64,000 nt of DNA from JBGASG01 sp046328035. GTDB taxonomy: Bacteria > Cyanobacteriota > Vampirovibrionia > Obscuribacterales > Obscuribacteraceae. How positions within the stretch are numbered: the first letter of the stretch is position 1; every line of letters begins with the position of its first letter. The notes beneath the pieces were generated by a model, which was not told the origin of the DNA, made no database searches, and was given only the letters and a program-made list of their open reading frames with translations. The stretch is taken from positions 1 through 64,000 of the forward strand of contig JAXLXI010000009.1 of NCBI GenBank assembly GCA_046328035.1, in the 5' to 3' direction. Below are positions 44,517 to 53,185 of this stretch, one piece after another. A program made the translations under genes and the position numbers.

Positions 44517-45257
44517 ATGCCAAAAGTTGTAGCCACTGTAGAAGCCCGCATGGAGTCATCCCGTTTGCCGGGCAAAATGCTCATGGACGTCAATGGAACG
44601 CCGGCTATTGTACGGCTCTTGCGCCGACTGGCGCGCTGCAGCCGGGTGGACGAAATCGTGCTGGCTACGGCTGTCAGTCCCAGTTGTGATGTGCTTGAAG
44701 AGGTTGCTCGCGCAGAGGGAGTCAAATGTTTTCGCGGCAGCGAAGATGACGTGTTGCAGCGGGTGGTCGATGCTCAGCGCAGTGCGAACAGCGATATAGT
44801 CGTGGAAATCAACGGCGATTGCATATTGCTGGACCCGGAAATTGTCGATATGGGCGTGTTAACGTTTTTGGAAAACGATTGCGATGTCGTCAGCAACTGC
44901 CGCAAGCCGGGCTATCCATCGGGTTTTGGTGTCCAGGTTTTCAGATTTGCCGATCTCGATGAGGTGGCTAAGACCATCGATGATCCACCGGTGAGAGAAC
45001 ATGTCTCTTTGTACTTCTACGAGCATCCCGAAAAATATCGTTGCATACATCTGTATCCCACCATTCGCCATCACGCGCCGGACAAGCGCTTCCAGCTTGA
45101 TTATCAGGAAGACCTGGATTTCATTAACGCCATCTATGACAGGTTGGAACCTCGCTATGGCGAAGCATTCGGGCTCGATGAAATTATGAAGTTGCTGGAG
45201 AGCGAGCCCCATCTATATGACCTCAATCAACACTGCCTCGAGAAGAGTGCGCGTTGA
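44517..45257 (+). CDS. SpsF-family cytidylyltransferase
   Basis: A 246-residue protein: VVATVEARMESSRLPGKMLMDV, EIVLATAVSPSCD, VKCFRGSEDDVLQRVVDA, IVVEINGDCILLDPEIVD (acidic metal site), PSGFGVQVF and FQLDYQEDLDFINAIYDRL. It is about 45 residues shorter than the relative at 41864 but has the same order of motifs. Both belong to the CTP_transf_3 group. It would activate a sugar acid or a related sugar for the exporter-linked glycan encoded downstream. Confidence 0.85.
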   Translation: MPKVVATVEARMESSRLPGKMLMDVNGTPAIVRLLRRLARCSRVDEIVLATAVSPSCDVLEEVARAEGVKCFRGSEDDVLQRVVDAQRSANSDIVVEINGDCILLDPEIVDMGVLTFLENDCDVVSNCRKPGYPSGFGVQVFRFADLDEVAKTIDDPPVREHVSLYFYEHPEKYRCIHLYPTIRHHAPDKRFQLDYQEDLDFINAIYDRLEPRYGEAFGLDEIMKLLESEPHLYDLNQHCLEKSAR

Positions 45258-45478
45258 GTCCGGGCAATCGTCTCTGTAAGCAATTGTTCTCGTTGGACCC
45301 GTGCTCACACTAGTCGACGGAACCCAGCCTGTGAGGATGCGGCGGTTGTCAATGGAATTGTTGTCACGCGAAACCTTCACTACTTCTCAGATTATGTTTA
45401 GTCTCGGGAGCCCGCATAAGGGTGCGTGATATCATCTTGTAATCTCGAAAAGCAGCTCTAGGACTGTTCGGAAAACCA

Positions 45479-46345
45479 ATGACGGTACAACTTGAGTCGA
45501 GACCAGCCGAAGCGCCGGTCGCAGACAACACTACATTCGAAACACAAGTCCTCAAGCCTGGCATGCTCGGACTCTACACTCTGCGCCACCTGATTGGCGT
45601 CATGGTGAAGCGCGACATGCTTGGTCGATACAAGGGGTCGGTGGTCGGATTCTTCTGGACCATCATCAACCCGATCGGTCACCTTCTGCTTTACACGTTC
45701 GTGTTCTCGATCGTGCTCAAAGTTTCCTTCAATGGCAATGCCAGCACCGGCAACTTCGCCGCCTATCTGATGACCGGCATTTTGCCCTGGACTTGTCTTT
45801 CTGATTCGATTACCCGCGCCGTCACCTGCATCACCGAGCAACCAAACCTCGTGAAACGTGTGGTCTTCCCGCTGGAAGTGCTACCAATGGCGGTATCAAT
45901 CTCATCCATGGTCAGCCTGGCGCTTGGGCTTTCCATATTGATTATCATTTCCTGCTTCGCGGCCCAATCGATTTCGTGGACGCTCTGTTTCGTTCCGATC
46001 TTGATGGCATCGCAGTTCCTATTTATATGTGGGCTCAGCTGGCTCCTCGCCAGTCTCGGTGTTTACGTCCAAGATCTGCGCCATATGTTGACTCTCGGTC
46101 TCTCCATCTGGATGTACCTGACTCCCATCGTCTATCCAGCTTCGGCATTCCCGAAAGAACTGCAGTTCTTGAACTGGATCAACCCCTGTTCCGGAGTGAT
46201 CGAAGATTACCGGCGAGTGATCCTGCAGCATCAGCAACCCGACTGGATCATGTTTGTTTCGTACACTTTGCTCGGCGCGATTACATGGTGCGTTGGCTAT
46301 TACTTCTTCAATAAGACGAAGCGTTCCTTCGCGGATGTGGTGTAG
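45479..46345 (+). CDS. wzm: Wzm-type ABC-2 polysaccharide exporter permease
   Basis: A 288-residue membrane protein. LIGVMVKRDMLGRYKGSVVGFFWTIINPIGHLLLYTFVF is the ABC-2 permease opening (an R-x-x-x-x-K-x-S/L-G-x-x-W turn). Five to six spans follow, with a VKRVVFPLEVLPM cytoplasmic helix and a late YLTPIVYPASAFP. It works with the ATPase starting two bases after its stop to carry completed undecaprenyl-linked glycan across the inner membrane. Upstream 220 bases are non-coding. Confidence 0.9.
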   Translation: MTVQLESRPAEAPVADNTTFETQVLKPGMLGLYTLRHLIGVMVKRDMLGRYKGSVVGFFWTIINPIGHLLLYTFVFSIVLKVSFNGNASTGNFAAYLMTGILPWTCLSDSITRAVTCITEQPNLVKRVVFPLEVLPMAVSISSMVSLALGLSILIIISCFAAQSISWTLCFVPILMASQFLFICGLSWLLASLGVYVQDLRHMLTLGLSIWMYLTPIVYPASAFPKELQFLNWINPCSGVIEDYRRVILQHQQPDWIMFVSYTLLGAITWCVGYYFFNKTKRSFADVV

Positions 46346-46347
46346 AG

Positions 46348-47127
46348 ATGGCACTGGTAGAACTTAAAGGCGTATCGAAGCGATACAACATCTACGACAA
46401 GCCGATCGACCGGCTCAAGGAAATGGCGTGGCGTAATCGCCGGTGTTTCCACCGCGAATACTGGGCGCTGCGCGATATCGATCTCATAGTAGAGCCCGGT
46501 TGCACCACCGCCATCGTCGGACCTAACGGCGCCGGCAAATCGACAATTCTGCAACTGGTGGCAGGCGTCATTCAGCCGACCACCGGCACCGTCACCGTAA
46601 ATGGAAGACTGACCGCCATTCTCGAACTGGGCGCCGGCTTTCAAATGGATTACACCGGACGCGAGAATGTACTCGTCTACGGAATGATCCTCGGTATCAG
46701 CCGCGAAGAAATGCTGAGCCGCATGGATCAAATTGCTGCGTTCGCTGAAATCGGCGACTTCTTCGATCAACCCGTGAAGACTTATTCCAGCGGCATGATC
46801 GTGCGTCTGGCTTTTGCCGCTTGCATCAACGTAGACCCCGAGATCTTGATCGTGGACGAAGCGTTGGCGGTGGGCGACATCCGCTTCCAGGAAAAGTGCA
46901 TCAAGAGCATTCTTGCCATGCAGGAAGCCGGCAAAACGATTTTGTTTGTCCACCACAGTTCCGAGATTGTCGAGAAATTCTGCTCGCATGCAGTTCTGGT
47001 CAACGACGGTCGAATTGTTAAACAGGGTCTGGTCGAAGATGTCATTCCTCTTTATGAGGAAATGATGGAAGACGGCGGTGTCCTGACGCCGAAGCGTTTC
47101 GTCACACCGGGCGCTCCCGTCGCCTAA
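46348..47127 (+). CDS. wzt: Wzt-type ABC exporter ATPase
   Basis: A 259-residue ATPase: AIVGPNGAGKSTILQLVAG (Walker A), AILELGAGFQMDYTGRENVLVYG, KTYSSGMIVRLAFAACINVDPEILIVDEALAVGD (signature and Walker B, about 150-185), FVHHSSEIVEKFC. It lacks the C-terminal carbohydrate-binding module of longer Wzt proteins, as in KpsT-like exporters that accept any chain end. About 30 extra residues follow the core. It pairs with Wzm, two bases upstream. Confidence 0.93.
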   Translation: MALVELKGVSKRYNIYDKPIDRLKEMAWRNRRCFHREYWALRDIDLIVEPGCTTAIVGPNGAGKSTILQLVAGVIQPTTGTVTVNGRLTAILELGAGFQMDYTGRENVLVYGMILGISREEMLSRMDQIAAFAEIGDFFDQPVKTYSSGMIVRLAFAACINVDPEILIVDEALAVGDIRFQEKCIKSILAMQEAGKTILFVHHSSEIVEKFCSHAVLVNDGRIVKQGLVEDVIPLYEEMMEDGGVLTPKRFVTPGAPVA

Positions 47128-47420
47128 AACGGTCGAGTAACGCCCAGACCCCAATGTCGGGGCTTCAGTCGTGCCCGGCTGGCGGACTCTGCCTTGGCTT
47201 AGCTGTTTTAGGCACTGGCGGGTCTTTTGCGCCTGATCTCCGGGCTAAAGCTAAAGCGATATCGCTTCAGTTTCGGGCTGGAATATTAAAATGCGCGATT
47301 TCAGGGGTGTTTCTTTGAACTTTTTGAGGGGTTCCAACGTATTAGATAATGACTGCAGCAAACCCCGTTCCTAATCGATTTAGTCAAGTACGCATGTTTG
47401 ACTTGAATGGAGATCTTTTG

Positions 47421-47966
47421 ATGAAACTGACAATGACTCTTCTTGCTTTAACTGTGGCTCTTTCTAACGTGGTTCCCGCTATAGCGGATCCAGCAACTGC
47501 GGGAGCTTCGACATCCGGCGCCGCAACCGCGACGCCGCCGGCCGCTGGCACCGCCGGTGGTGGCGGACATAAGGGAGCCGGTCACGCAAAGATGCTGGCC
47601 CGCTTTGACAAAAACGGTGACGGCGTGCTGGACGACGGCGAGAAAGCGGCCATGAAAGCGTGGAGAGAGTCGCACAAGGCCATGAAGAATGCCGCCGCCG
47701 GTGGCGCAACTTCTGGTGTTGTGACAGCTGGTCTGTCTGCCGATGCGGGAAAAGGTGGTGGCAAGGGCAAGATGACTCCGGAAGCCCGCAAGCAAAAGTT
47801 GATTGCCCGATTCGATAAAGACGGCGATGGCGTTCTCAATGCCTCCGAACAAGCGGCGGCCGATGCCTGGCGTCAGCAACGGCGTCAACAACGACAGCAA
47901 AAATTGCAACAGGCGGCATCTCCGGCACCGAGCGCCGCTCCGAGTCCTGCGCCGACGGGCAAGTAA
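47421..47966 (+). CDS. Secreted protein with two EF-hands
   Basis: A 181-residue protein with a signal peptide (MKLTMTLLALTVALSNVVPAIA), a Gly/Ala/Thr linker and two canonical EF-hand loops, DKNGDGVLDDGE and DKDGDGVLNASE, each after ARF. The spacing of about 75 residues is wide for a pair. The rest is Gly/Lys/Gln-rich with a Pro/Ala tail. ATG 47421 follows GGAGATCTTTTG and begins the signal peptide; upstream starts are disfavoured. It would bind calcium outside the membrane; function unknown. Confidence 0.75.
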   Translation: MKLTMTLLALTVALSNVVPAIADPATAGASTSGAATATPPAAGTAGGGGHKGAGHAKMLARFDKNGDGVLDDGEKAAMKAWRESHKAMKNAAAGGATSGVVTAGLSADAGKGGGKGKMTPEARKQKLIARFDKDGDGVLNASEQAAADAWRQQRRQQRQQKLQQAASPAPSAAPSPAPTGK

Positions 47967-48012
47967 TAGCTCCTCCCGGTGCTCCATGCGGAGCACTGCC
48001 TCTGGAACGCAT

Positions 48013-48054
48013 CAAGGGTCTCGATCAATCGATCGAGACCCTTGTAGTTTCTTA
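48013..48054 (+). terminator. Strong intrinsic terminator
   Basis: CAAGGGTCTCGATC (48013-48026) pairs perfectly with GATCGAGACCCTTG (48031-48044), with a four-base loop AATC, then TAGTTTCTT. A smaller hairpin GTGCTCC-ATGC-GGAGCAC lies at 47979-47996. They end the EF-hand gene transcript. Confidence 0.75.
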
Positions 48055-48079
48055 TGCGCGTTGCCGCGGCTCGCTGCGG

Positions 48080-49469
48080 CTAGCTTTCGCCGTTGTATGC
48101 AACAGGCTTGAATGGCGTGCGCTTGGTGGACTCGGTGGCATCAGCTTTGAAAGCCGGTTTTGGTTTCGGCTTCGAAGTATAGATGCCTCTGCCGCTGGTG
48201 GCGATGCCGACGGCAGCTGCGGTGCGCAGCAGGCGATCGACAATCTTCTTGTCGGCGGCAGAAGTTGACTTGCGCAAGTGGGTCAGGTTGCCGATCAAGG
48301 TGATCATGGCGAAGTCGCTGATGACGGCGTGCGTGCCGTCGCTCAGTTCCTTCACGTCTTGTTTGCGGCGACCGATGCCGTCAGCCGGAGTCATTTCGTT
48401 CTTGGTCGGGCGATGCGCCGAGAGCAGCAGTTCTTGTCCTGGCGCCAGTGCCTGGTTGAACGCCGGTCTTGAAACCTTGACGTCGCCAGGTCCACTGCAA
48501 GCCTTGACGCTCATCAATCCGTCACGCGAATCGATGTGAACCAGAGCACCAGGCTTCAGTTCGACGGCGCCGCGCGATGACTTGACGGTCATGTTGCCGC
48601 TGGCTTCGACGAACATCGAGCCGTGCTGCAGAATCAAGTTGCCGTCTTCATCGGTGCGGAAGCGTGTATCTGCCGAGCCGATGATGTGTAGCACGCGTCC
48701 GTGTGATTTCGGTTGCGCGGCCGCTTGCACTTGCTTGGTGACTCCGCCGGTCAGCATGTTGCCGCTGGTGGCTGGCGCCTGCTGAGCGGCGGTGGTGGCG
48801 ACGTCGTCATCGCCGTACGAGACTGCTCGGAAACTTGACCGGCATGATCAGGAAGCCTTGCCCGCGCCCAGTTGCATGCCATAGGAATCATTCTTCAGGA
48901 AGACAGTGGCGGTTTCGTCGATGCCATCGCGCCGATGCGCGCGGACCGGGAAGAAACTGCCATGCGCACCGAGGAACCACCGGTATCTCGACACTGCCGA
49001 AACGTGTGTGGGCAGTGATCGTTTGCGTCAGTGCCAGGCAGACCGAACCGCGGTGGACGACCAGCAAGCCGTTGTCGGTGCTGACCAGAGTTCCTTTGTT
49101 GCCGGCGACGCGCACTTTGACACCTTTGATGTTGCAGGTTGTTGTAGCGCTGACCGTCATCGGTGAAGACGATCAGGTTGGAACGAGCTTCGCCGACGCG
49201 CACTACCGAAGATTGATTGTCGGCGACGGTGTCGTCGTCGGCATCGTTTGCAGAGTCGTCAACCGAGTCGTCACCGTTTAACCGTTAACGGCCGCCGCCA
49301 GAGTACCTGCTGTCATTTTAGTATTGCCAGTCACGCTCAGCGTCCCGTTTACGTTAAAAGTGAGATCGGCTAACAGCGAGTAGGGGTCTCCCAGAGCAAC
49401 GAAACTGCTATTGATACCATTTCCAACAATCAAGTCAGTGTCAATCCAGCTCGGCGTTGCGTATCTCAT
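48080..49469 (-). pseudogene. FecR-like secreted protein, broken by several frame changes
   Basis: Two FecR-like beta repeats are recognisable. The first has VAGNKGTLVSTDNGLLVVHRG with HTRFGSVEIP (about 48980-49130). The second has LILQHGSMFVEASGNMTVKSSRG with ELKPGALVHID (about 48540-48660). The parts lie in different frames: 49278-49469, then 49160-49280 (RVGEARSNLIVFT), then 48980-49160, then about 48850-48960 (DGIDETATVFLKN). An in-frame TGA (48848-48850) then precedes SYGDDDVATTAA and the last intact segment, 48080-48757. Decay or low-quality sequence are both possible. Confidence 0.55.
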
Positions 49470-49894
49470 TGGCAGGTTATGACAGCGACGTGGGAGAGGA
49501 TTTCGTAATGAAGAGTTTTTTTCTGAGAGGATCGTGTTCGGAAACGAGCCGGACGTGCATTTACCTTATATTGTCGACATGTGCGCATTAGGCATGTTCC
49601 GCAATCGCCTAGATGTGATGTGATTAATTGTTTTCATGGACTTTTAGGCTAGTTTCTGCCATCATTTGACTAAGGTTTTAGTGTTCCGACGCTACGCTAA
49701 TGACGACGGACCGCTAGGCGGCGACACAAATTTTGTGTCGCCGTTTTGCAACCAACTAGAGGGTGAGTGTTGGCGAAGCCTCCAGAGTGATTCTCTGGGC
49801 GCATCATTCGACTAATCATCATTACAACTGCTTAGCCTTTCTTGGTGCCTGTATATGCAAAACTACTGCTTTGCTTGGCGGCGAGACGGTTGCT
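49470..49894. other. Non-coding stretch with an orphan terminator
   Basis: About 425 bases without a supported gene. It holds a strong hairpin at 49719-49743 (listed separately) and an AT-rich part around 49500-49680. The sequence from 49763 is open in the frame of the next gene, but the family start is at about 49895. Nothing else was recognised. Confidence 0.4.
49719..49748 (+). terminator. Orphan intrinsic terminator
   Basis: CGGCGACACAAA (49719-49730) pairs with TTTGTGTCGCCG (49732-49743), followed by TTTTG. No plus-strand gene lies upstream within 1.7 kb, so it may end a small RNA or protect the GT-C gene from readthrough. Confidence 0.55.
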
Positions 49895-51595
49895 GTGCAG
49901 TTAACAACATCGGCTCCACAAAAGTCTGAAGAATCTGCCAAGCCTAGAACTCGCTGGCAGTTCTGGGCACCACTGGCGGTGTGCACTAGTATCACCGTAT
50001 GGTTGCTAGTTGCTTCTTCCATTGTTGAAACGAAGTATCTGCAAAACTACGGGCACTTCTTAGATCCAGCGGCTTACTACTACCAAAACATCGAGTGTTT
50101 CCGCCGCTTGCACCAAGAAGGGTTGTTATCAGCCTTGTGCACAGAGCTCACTCAAAACGCAAAGTCTCCTGGTCGGACAATTCCATATTTGCTTTTCGGC
50201 CCGCAGCTACTTGTGCACCCGCTCGGTCATTTGGCTACTACTGCACCGGTGCTCTGGCTCTTTCTCGCACTGTTGATCCATACCGTGCGTGCTCGTACGA
50301 AATCATTGCTATTTGCCTCTGCCGCTGCGACTACATTCGCGGCCGTTCCATTTCTTTATGATGCCCGATGGGGGCTGGCTGCGTACTGGTTAGACATGGC
50401 ATCGGCGCTATCGATGGGCTGCTCCGCTCTTTGCTTGATCAACTATACACTCAACAGGAAAAGTTCCTGGCTGCTTGCTTGTTGTGCTCTGGCATCGATT
50501 ACCGCTACGTTTCGATATACCGCCGGCTACTACATGTTGGCCTTTCTGGCTGTGGCGCTTCCGGTAGCGCTGCTTCCGCTCCTGGGGCAAAGGAAGAATC
50601 GGCCGGAGCTTATGCACTCCTTAGCTGCCTGCCTGATAGGCGGTCTTCCCGGACTGACATTCCTCGTCGGATTTTTAGCTGACAATCGAGCGCACTACAA
50701 CGCTTGTGGTTACGCTTTCGGCGCTTCTCTAATGCAATCATTTATGTGGACATTCCGGGCTGTCCAACAGCTGTTATCAGACCCATTGATTATCTTGTTG
50801 GGCTCTTTTACTGCGATTAGTCTCGGCTCTGCAATTGCAGGGATTAGTAAGGATGGCGGAGCGAAGTCCATATCGCGAGGAAGAGCTGATGCGTTCTTAC
50901 AGGCCTGCTTGTCCGTATGGTTGCCTCTGTCCATTTTCTCTTTTGTGTGCTTGGTAGTCAGGGCGATTGATGGATATCACCCGCTTTTCTATTTTGCTCC
51001 TGCTCTTGTAATATCTGCGTTCTGTGCGTTTCCCCCTATTCGGTCTAAGTTCTTAAACAGATCGCTCTCCGTGTCGCTCATAGCTGCAGCTATAGTCAGC
51101 GCCGGCAATGCATTTGCTTCGTCGTTGTATCTTGCGCGACATCCGTATCCTTTCCAGGTTCTGCATCGGCAAGCGGAGGTCGCCATCATCCGTGCGATAG
51201 TTAAGACGCGCGCTTTGAACTTTGTAGAATTCGACGAAGAGACCTTAATGCCTCAAGTTGAAGCATTTCTAAACTATGGTCATTTCTGCAGTTTCCCACC
51301 GAAACTGTTCAGCGTCCACAAGTCGTACTTGCAGTTCTTTTACCCACGGCAGACTCCGGAGTCAGCAGCCCAGTCTGCATATAGATATTTGAAGCAGGAA
51401 GTGGCACTCGTAGCGGTCTTTGATGACGCACAACGACCGCTACGAACACCCTGCTTTGACAACGAGTTTAGCTCCACCATTGCCGCCGCGGTATCAAAGC
51501 TGGTGGCAGCCGATCCTCACTGGCGGCTAGTTCAAAAGGTCAACAGTCCCAAAGGTATGCTAGCGATTTACTCTGCTCGCCAAACCGGCGACTGA
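49895..51595 (+). CDS. GT-C-like polytopic membrane protein, paralogue 1
   Basis: About 566 residues from GTG 49895 (an upstream start at 49763 is possible). After one span the first loop reads YLQNYGHFLDPAAYYYQNIE. Then come RTIPYLLFGPQLL, YDARWGLAAYWLD, ASITATFRYTAGYY, VRAIDGYHPLFYFAPAL and a non-membrane C-terminal part with EFDEETLMPQVEAFL. The same landmarks occur in the genes at 54535 and 56211. Ten or more spans and an acidic first loop suggest a GT-C-type glycosyltransferase, but no named family was recognised. It is plus-strand, unlike its paralogues. Confidence 0.65.
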   Translation: MQLTTSAPQKSEESAKPRTRWQFWAPLAVCTSITVWLLVASSIVETKYLQNYGHFLDPAAYYYQNIECFRRLHQEGLLSALCTELTQNAKSPGRTIPYLLFGPQLLVHPLGHLATTAPVLWLFLALLIHTVRARTKSLLFASAAATTFAAVPFLYDARWGLAAYWLDMASALSMGCSALCLINYTLNRKSSWLLACCALASITATFRYTAGYYMLAFLAVALPVALLPLLGQRKNRPELMHSLAACLIGGLPGLTFLVGFLADNRAHYNACGYAFGASLMQSFMWTFRAVQQLLSDPLIILLGSFTAISLGSAIAGISKDGGAKSISRGRADAFLQACLSVWLPLSIFSFVCLVVRAIDGYHPLFYFAPALVISAFCAFPPIRSKFLNRSLSVSLIAAAIVSAGNAFASSLYLARHPYPFQVLHRQAEVAIIRAIVKTRALNFVEFDEETLMPQVEAFLNYGHFCSFPPKLFSVHKSYLQFFYPRQTPESAAQSAYRYLKQEVALVAVFDDAQRPLRTPCFDNEFSSTIAAAVSKLVAADPHWRLVQKVNSPKGMLAIYSARQTGD

Positions 51596-51669
51596 CATTG
51601 CGTTTCTTCTAGCTCCAGCGAATGATTCTGATCAGCTGAGATGTCTTCGGCAAAACTAGAGTTCCAGCG

Positions 51670-52224
51670 CTAATTGTCGACACCATTGAGAGCCTCATCT
51701 ATAGCGCCATCCCTGTGCAGCGTGGCAAGAAGACATTCTGGCACCTGGGTATGTCCTTTAGGATGTTCGCGACTACAATTTCCGCCAGCATCTAACTCGC
51801 TTTGATTTTTCGCCACTGAAACAAAAGCAGATAATTGCTTGATTTGTTTTTCGAGTTCTAAAATGCGGGCTATGCCAGCTCGGTTGACATCCCCGTATTT
51901 TATGTACAGGTAACACAATTCATCTAGGGGAATGCTCAGTTTTTCGCTGAGCTGAACTAGGTCACCGGTGCTATGAATTCGTCCAACTATATCGATCACG
52001 TCATACAAATTGCGGTCCGCATACTTACTTTCGCCACGATTTAGGTAGGGAATTGCCCTCAAACTCATTACGACAAGTTCGTCGGATACGCGTACCAGCC
52101 ATTTTTCCTGAAATTCAACCTGCACCCTGAGCAATTCTTGCAAGCGCAGCGAGACATCCCGCGACAGTCTACGGTATACAGGTCCGAGGATAAACCAATA
52201 GACTCTTCCAAAGATTGACTTCAT
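51670..52224 (-). CDS. GPVYRR-motif protein with coiled coil, 184 aa
   Basis: ATG 52224 opens with MKSIFGRVYWFILGPVYRRL, a short hydrophobic or amphipathic segment. A helix LRLQELLRVQVEFQEKWLVRVSDELV follows, then a helical domain (YLNRGESKYADRNLYDVI), and a coiled coil near the C-terminus (ILELEKQIKQLSAFV). The opening matches the 66-residue protein at 58838 (KIYFWIFGPVYKRI ... KKFQEDW). Both accompany GT2 genes. The start is two bases after the GT2 stop. It may tether or organise the glycosyltransferases; that is inference. Confidence 0.6.
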   Translation of the reverse strand: MKSIFGRVYWFILGPVYRRLSRDVSLRLQELLRVQVEFQEKWLVRVSDELVVMSLRAIPYLNRGESKYADRNLYDVIDIVGRIHSTGDLVQLSEKLSIPLDELCYLYIKYGDVNRAGIARILELEKQIKQLSAFVSVAKNQSELDAGGNCSREHPKGHTQVPECLLATLHRDGAIDEALNGVDN

Positions 52225-52226
52225 AT

Positions 52227-53135
52227 TTATCTCTCTCGGCAAACGGCGTAGATAGTGTTGAGTGGCCATTGATCTAGCGGGGTATCCGCAAAAGCGTTCA
52301 GCTTGAATGCATTCCGTCTCTTCCAAAGCTCGATTGACAAGTTGAATGCCCATTTTTCGGAATGTATATTTACTCCGAAATCATGCAATTCTGCTTCGTT
52401 TTGCATCTCCTGCTCCTGCATAACACGAGAGCAATATTTGGACTGGAGGCTAGCGATCTCTGGTAACGCCACGGTCTTCCACAGATCCTGCGATTTCTGA
52501 TCTTCATGCCACCGGAAAAGTCCGTACACTGAATCGATCGATTTGAACTTCGCACCATGCTGCAAGAAACGCAGCCACAGTTCGTAGTCCATCGCAAAAC
52601 GCAGGCTGTCATCGACGCGGTCACCGGAGCGCTCATAGATCTCCCGCGTCCAGAATGTGCACTCTTGCGGCACGTAGCAGGACTTCTTCAGTAATTCTCT
52701 GTCGTACTCACGATACGGATAAGCGCGCGTGTAGAAGCCGTTCTTATCGATGAAATAGCGGCGCCCGTAAACCAGATCGATTCCCGGCTCGCTCGTCAAC
52801 ACTTTCACGGCATCGCTGACCACTGTGCGCGATGCGTAGCAATCATCCGAGTTCAGGTAAGCCAAAATCGAACCGGTGGTTTTCTTGAAGCCTCTGTTCA
52901 GGGCGTCGGACTGACCTTTGTCCTTTTCCTGGCAGATGATGTCGATCTCATTTGAGTACTTCGCCAGTATGTGTCGCGTCTCATCTGTCGATGCTGAGTC
53001 CATTATGACGTATTCAATGTTCTCGTAATCCTGCCGCAGCACGCTCAAGATTGTGCGCTCGATGCACCACCCCTGATTGTAGGACGGGGTGACGATTGAG
53101 ACGCGCGGCGATGACGAGGAAATAGATCTGGCCAT
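52227..53135 (-). CDS. GT2-family glycosyltransferase
   Basis: A 302-residue GT-A enzyme: VSIVTPSYNQGWCIERTILSVLRQDYENIEYVIMDSASTDET (split over about 12-55), EKDKGQSDALNRGF, LAYLNSDDCY (metal site), VPQECTFWTREIYERSG and FAMDYELWLRFLQHG. It has no membrane spans. It is closely related to the enzyme at 57935, the likely product of a duplication together with the small GPVYRR-type genes. ATG 53135 is preferred to a TTG at 53153. Confidence 0.9.
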   Translation of the reverse strand: MARSISSSSPRVSIVTPSYNQGWCIERTILSVLRQDYENIEYVIMDSASTDETRHILAKYSNEIDIICQEKDKGQSDALNRGFKKTTGSILAYLNSDDCYASRTVVSDAVKVLTSEPGIDLVYGRRYFIDKNGFYTRAYPYREYDRELLKKSCYVPQECTFWTREIYERSGDRVDDSLRFAMDYELWLRFLQHGAKFKSIDSVYGLFRWHEDQKSQDLWKTVALPEIASLQSKYCSRVMQEQEMQNEAELHDFGVNIHSEKWAFNLSIELWKRRNAFKLNAFADTPLDQWPLNTIYAVCRER

Positions 53136-53185
53136 CTTGGAATTATGCCACAAGAGCCGCTCTACAGCCCTAAATGCGCTTTACA

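Noticed and set aside
46300..47154. A 284-codon minus-strand frame opposite the ABC ATPase
   Set aside because: Walker A, signature and Walker B are all on the plus strand; the minus frame is a shadow.
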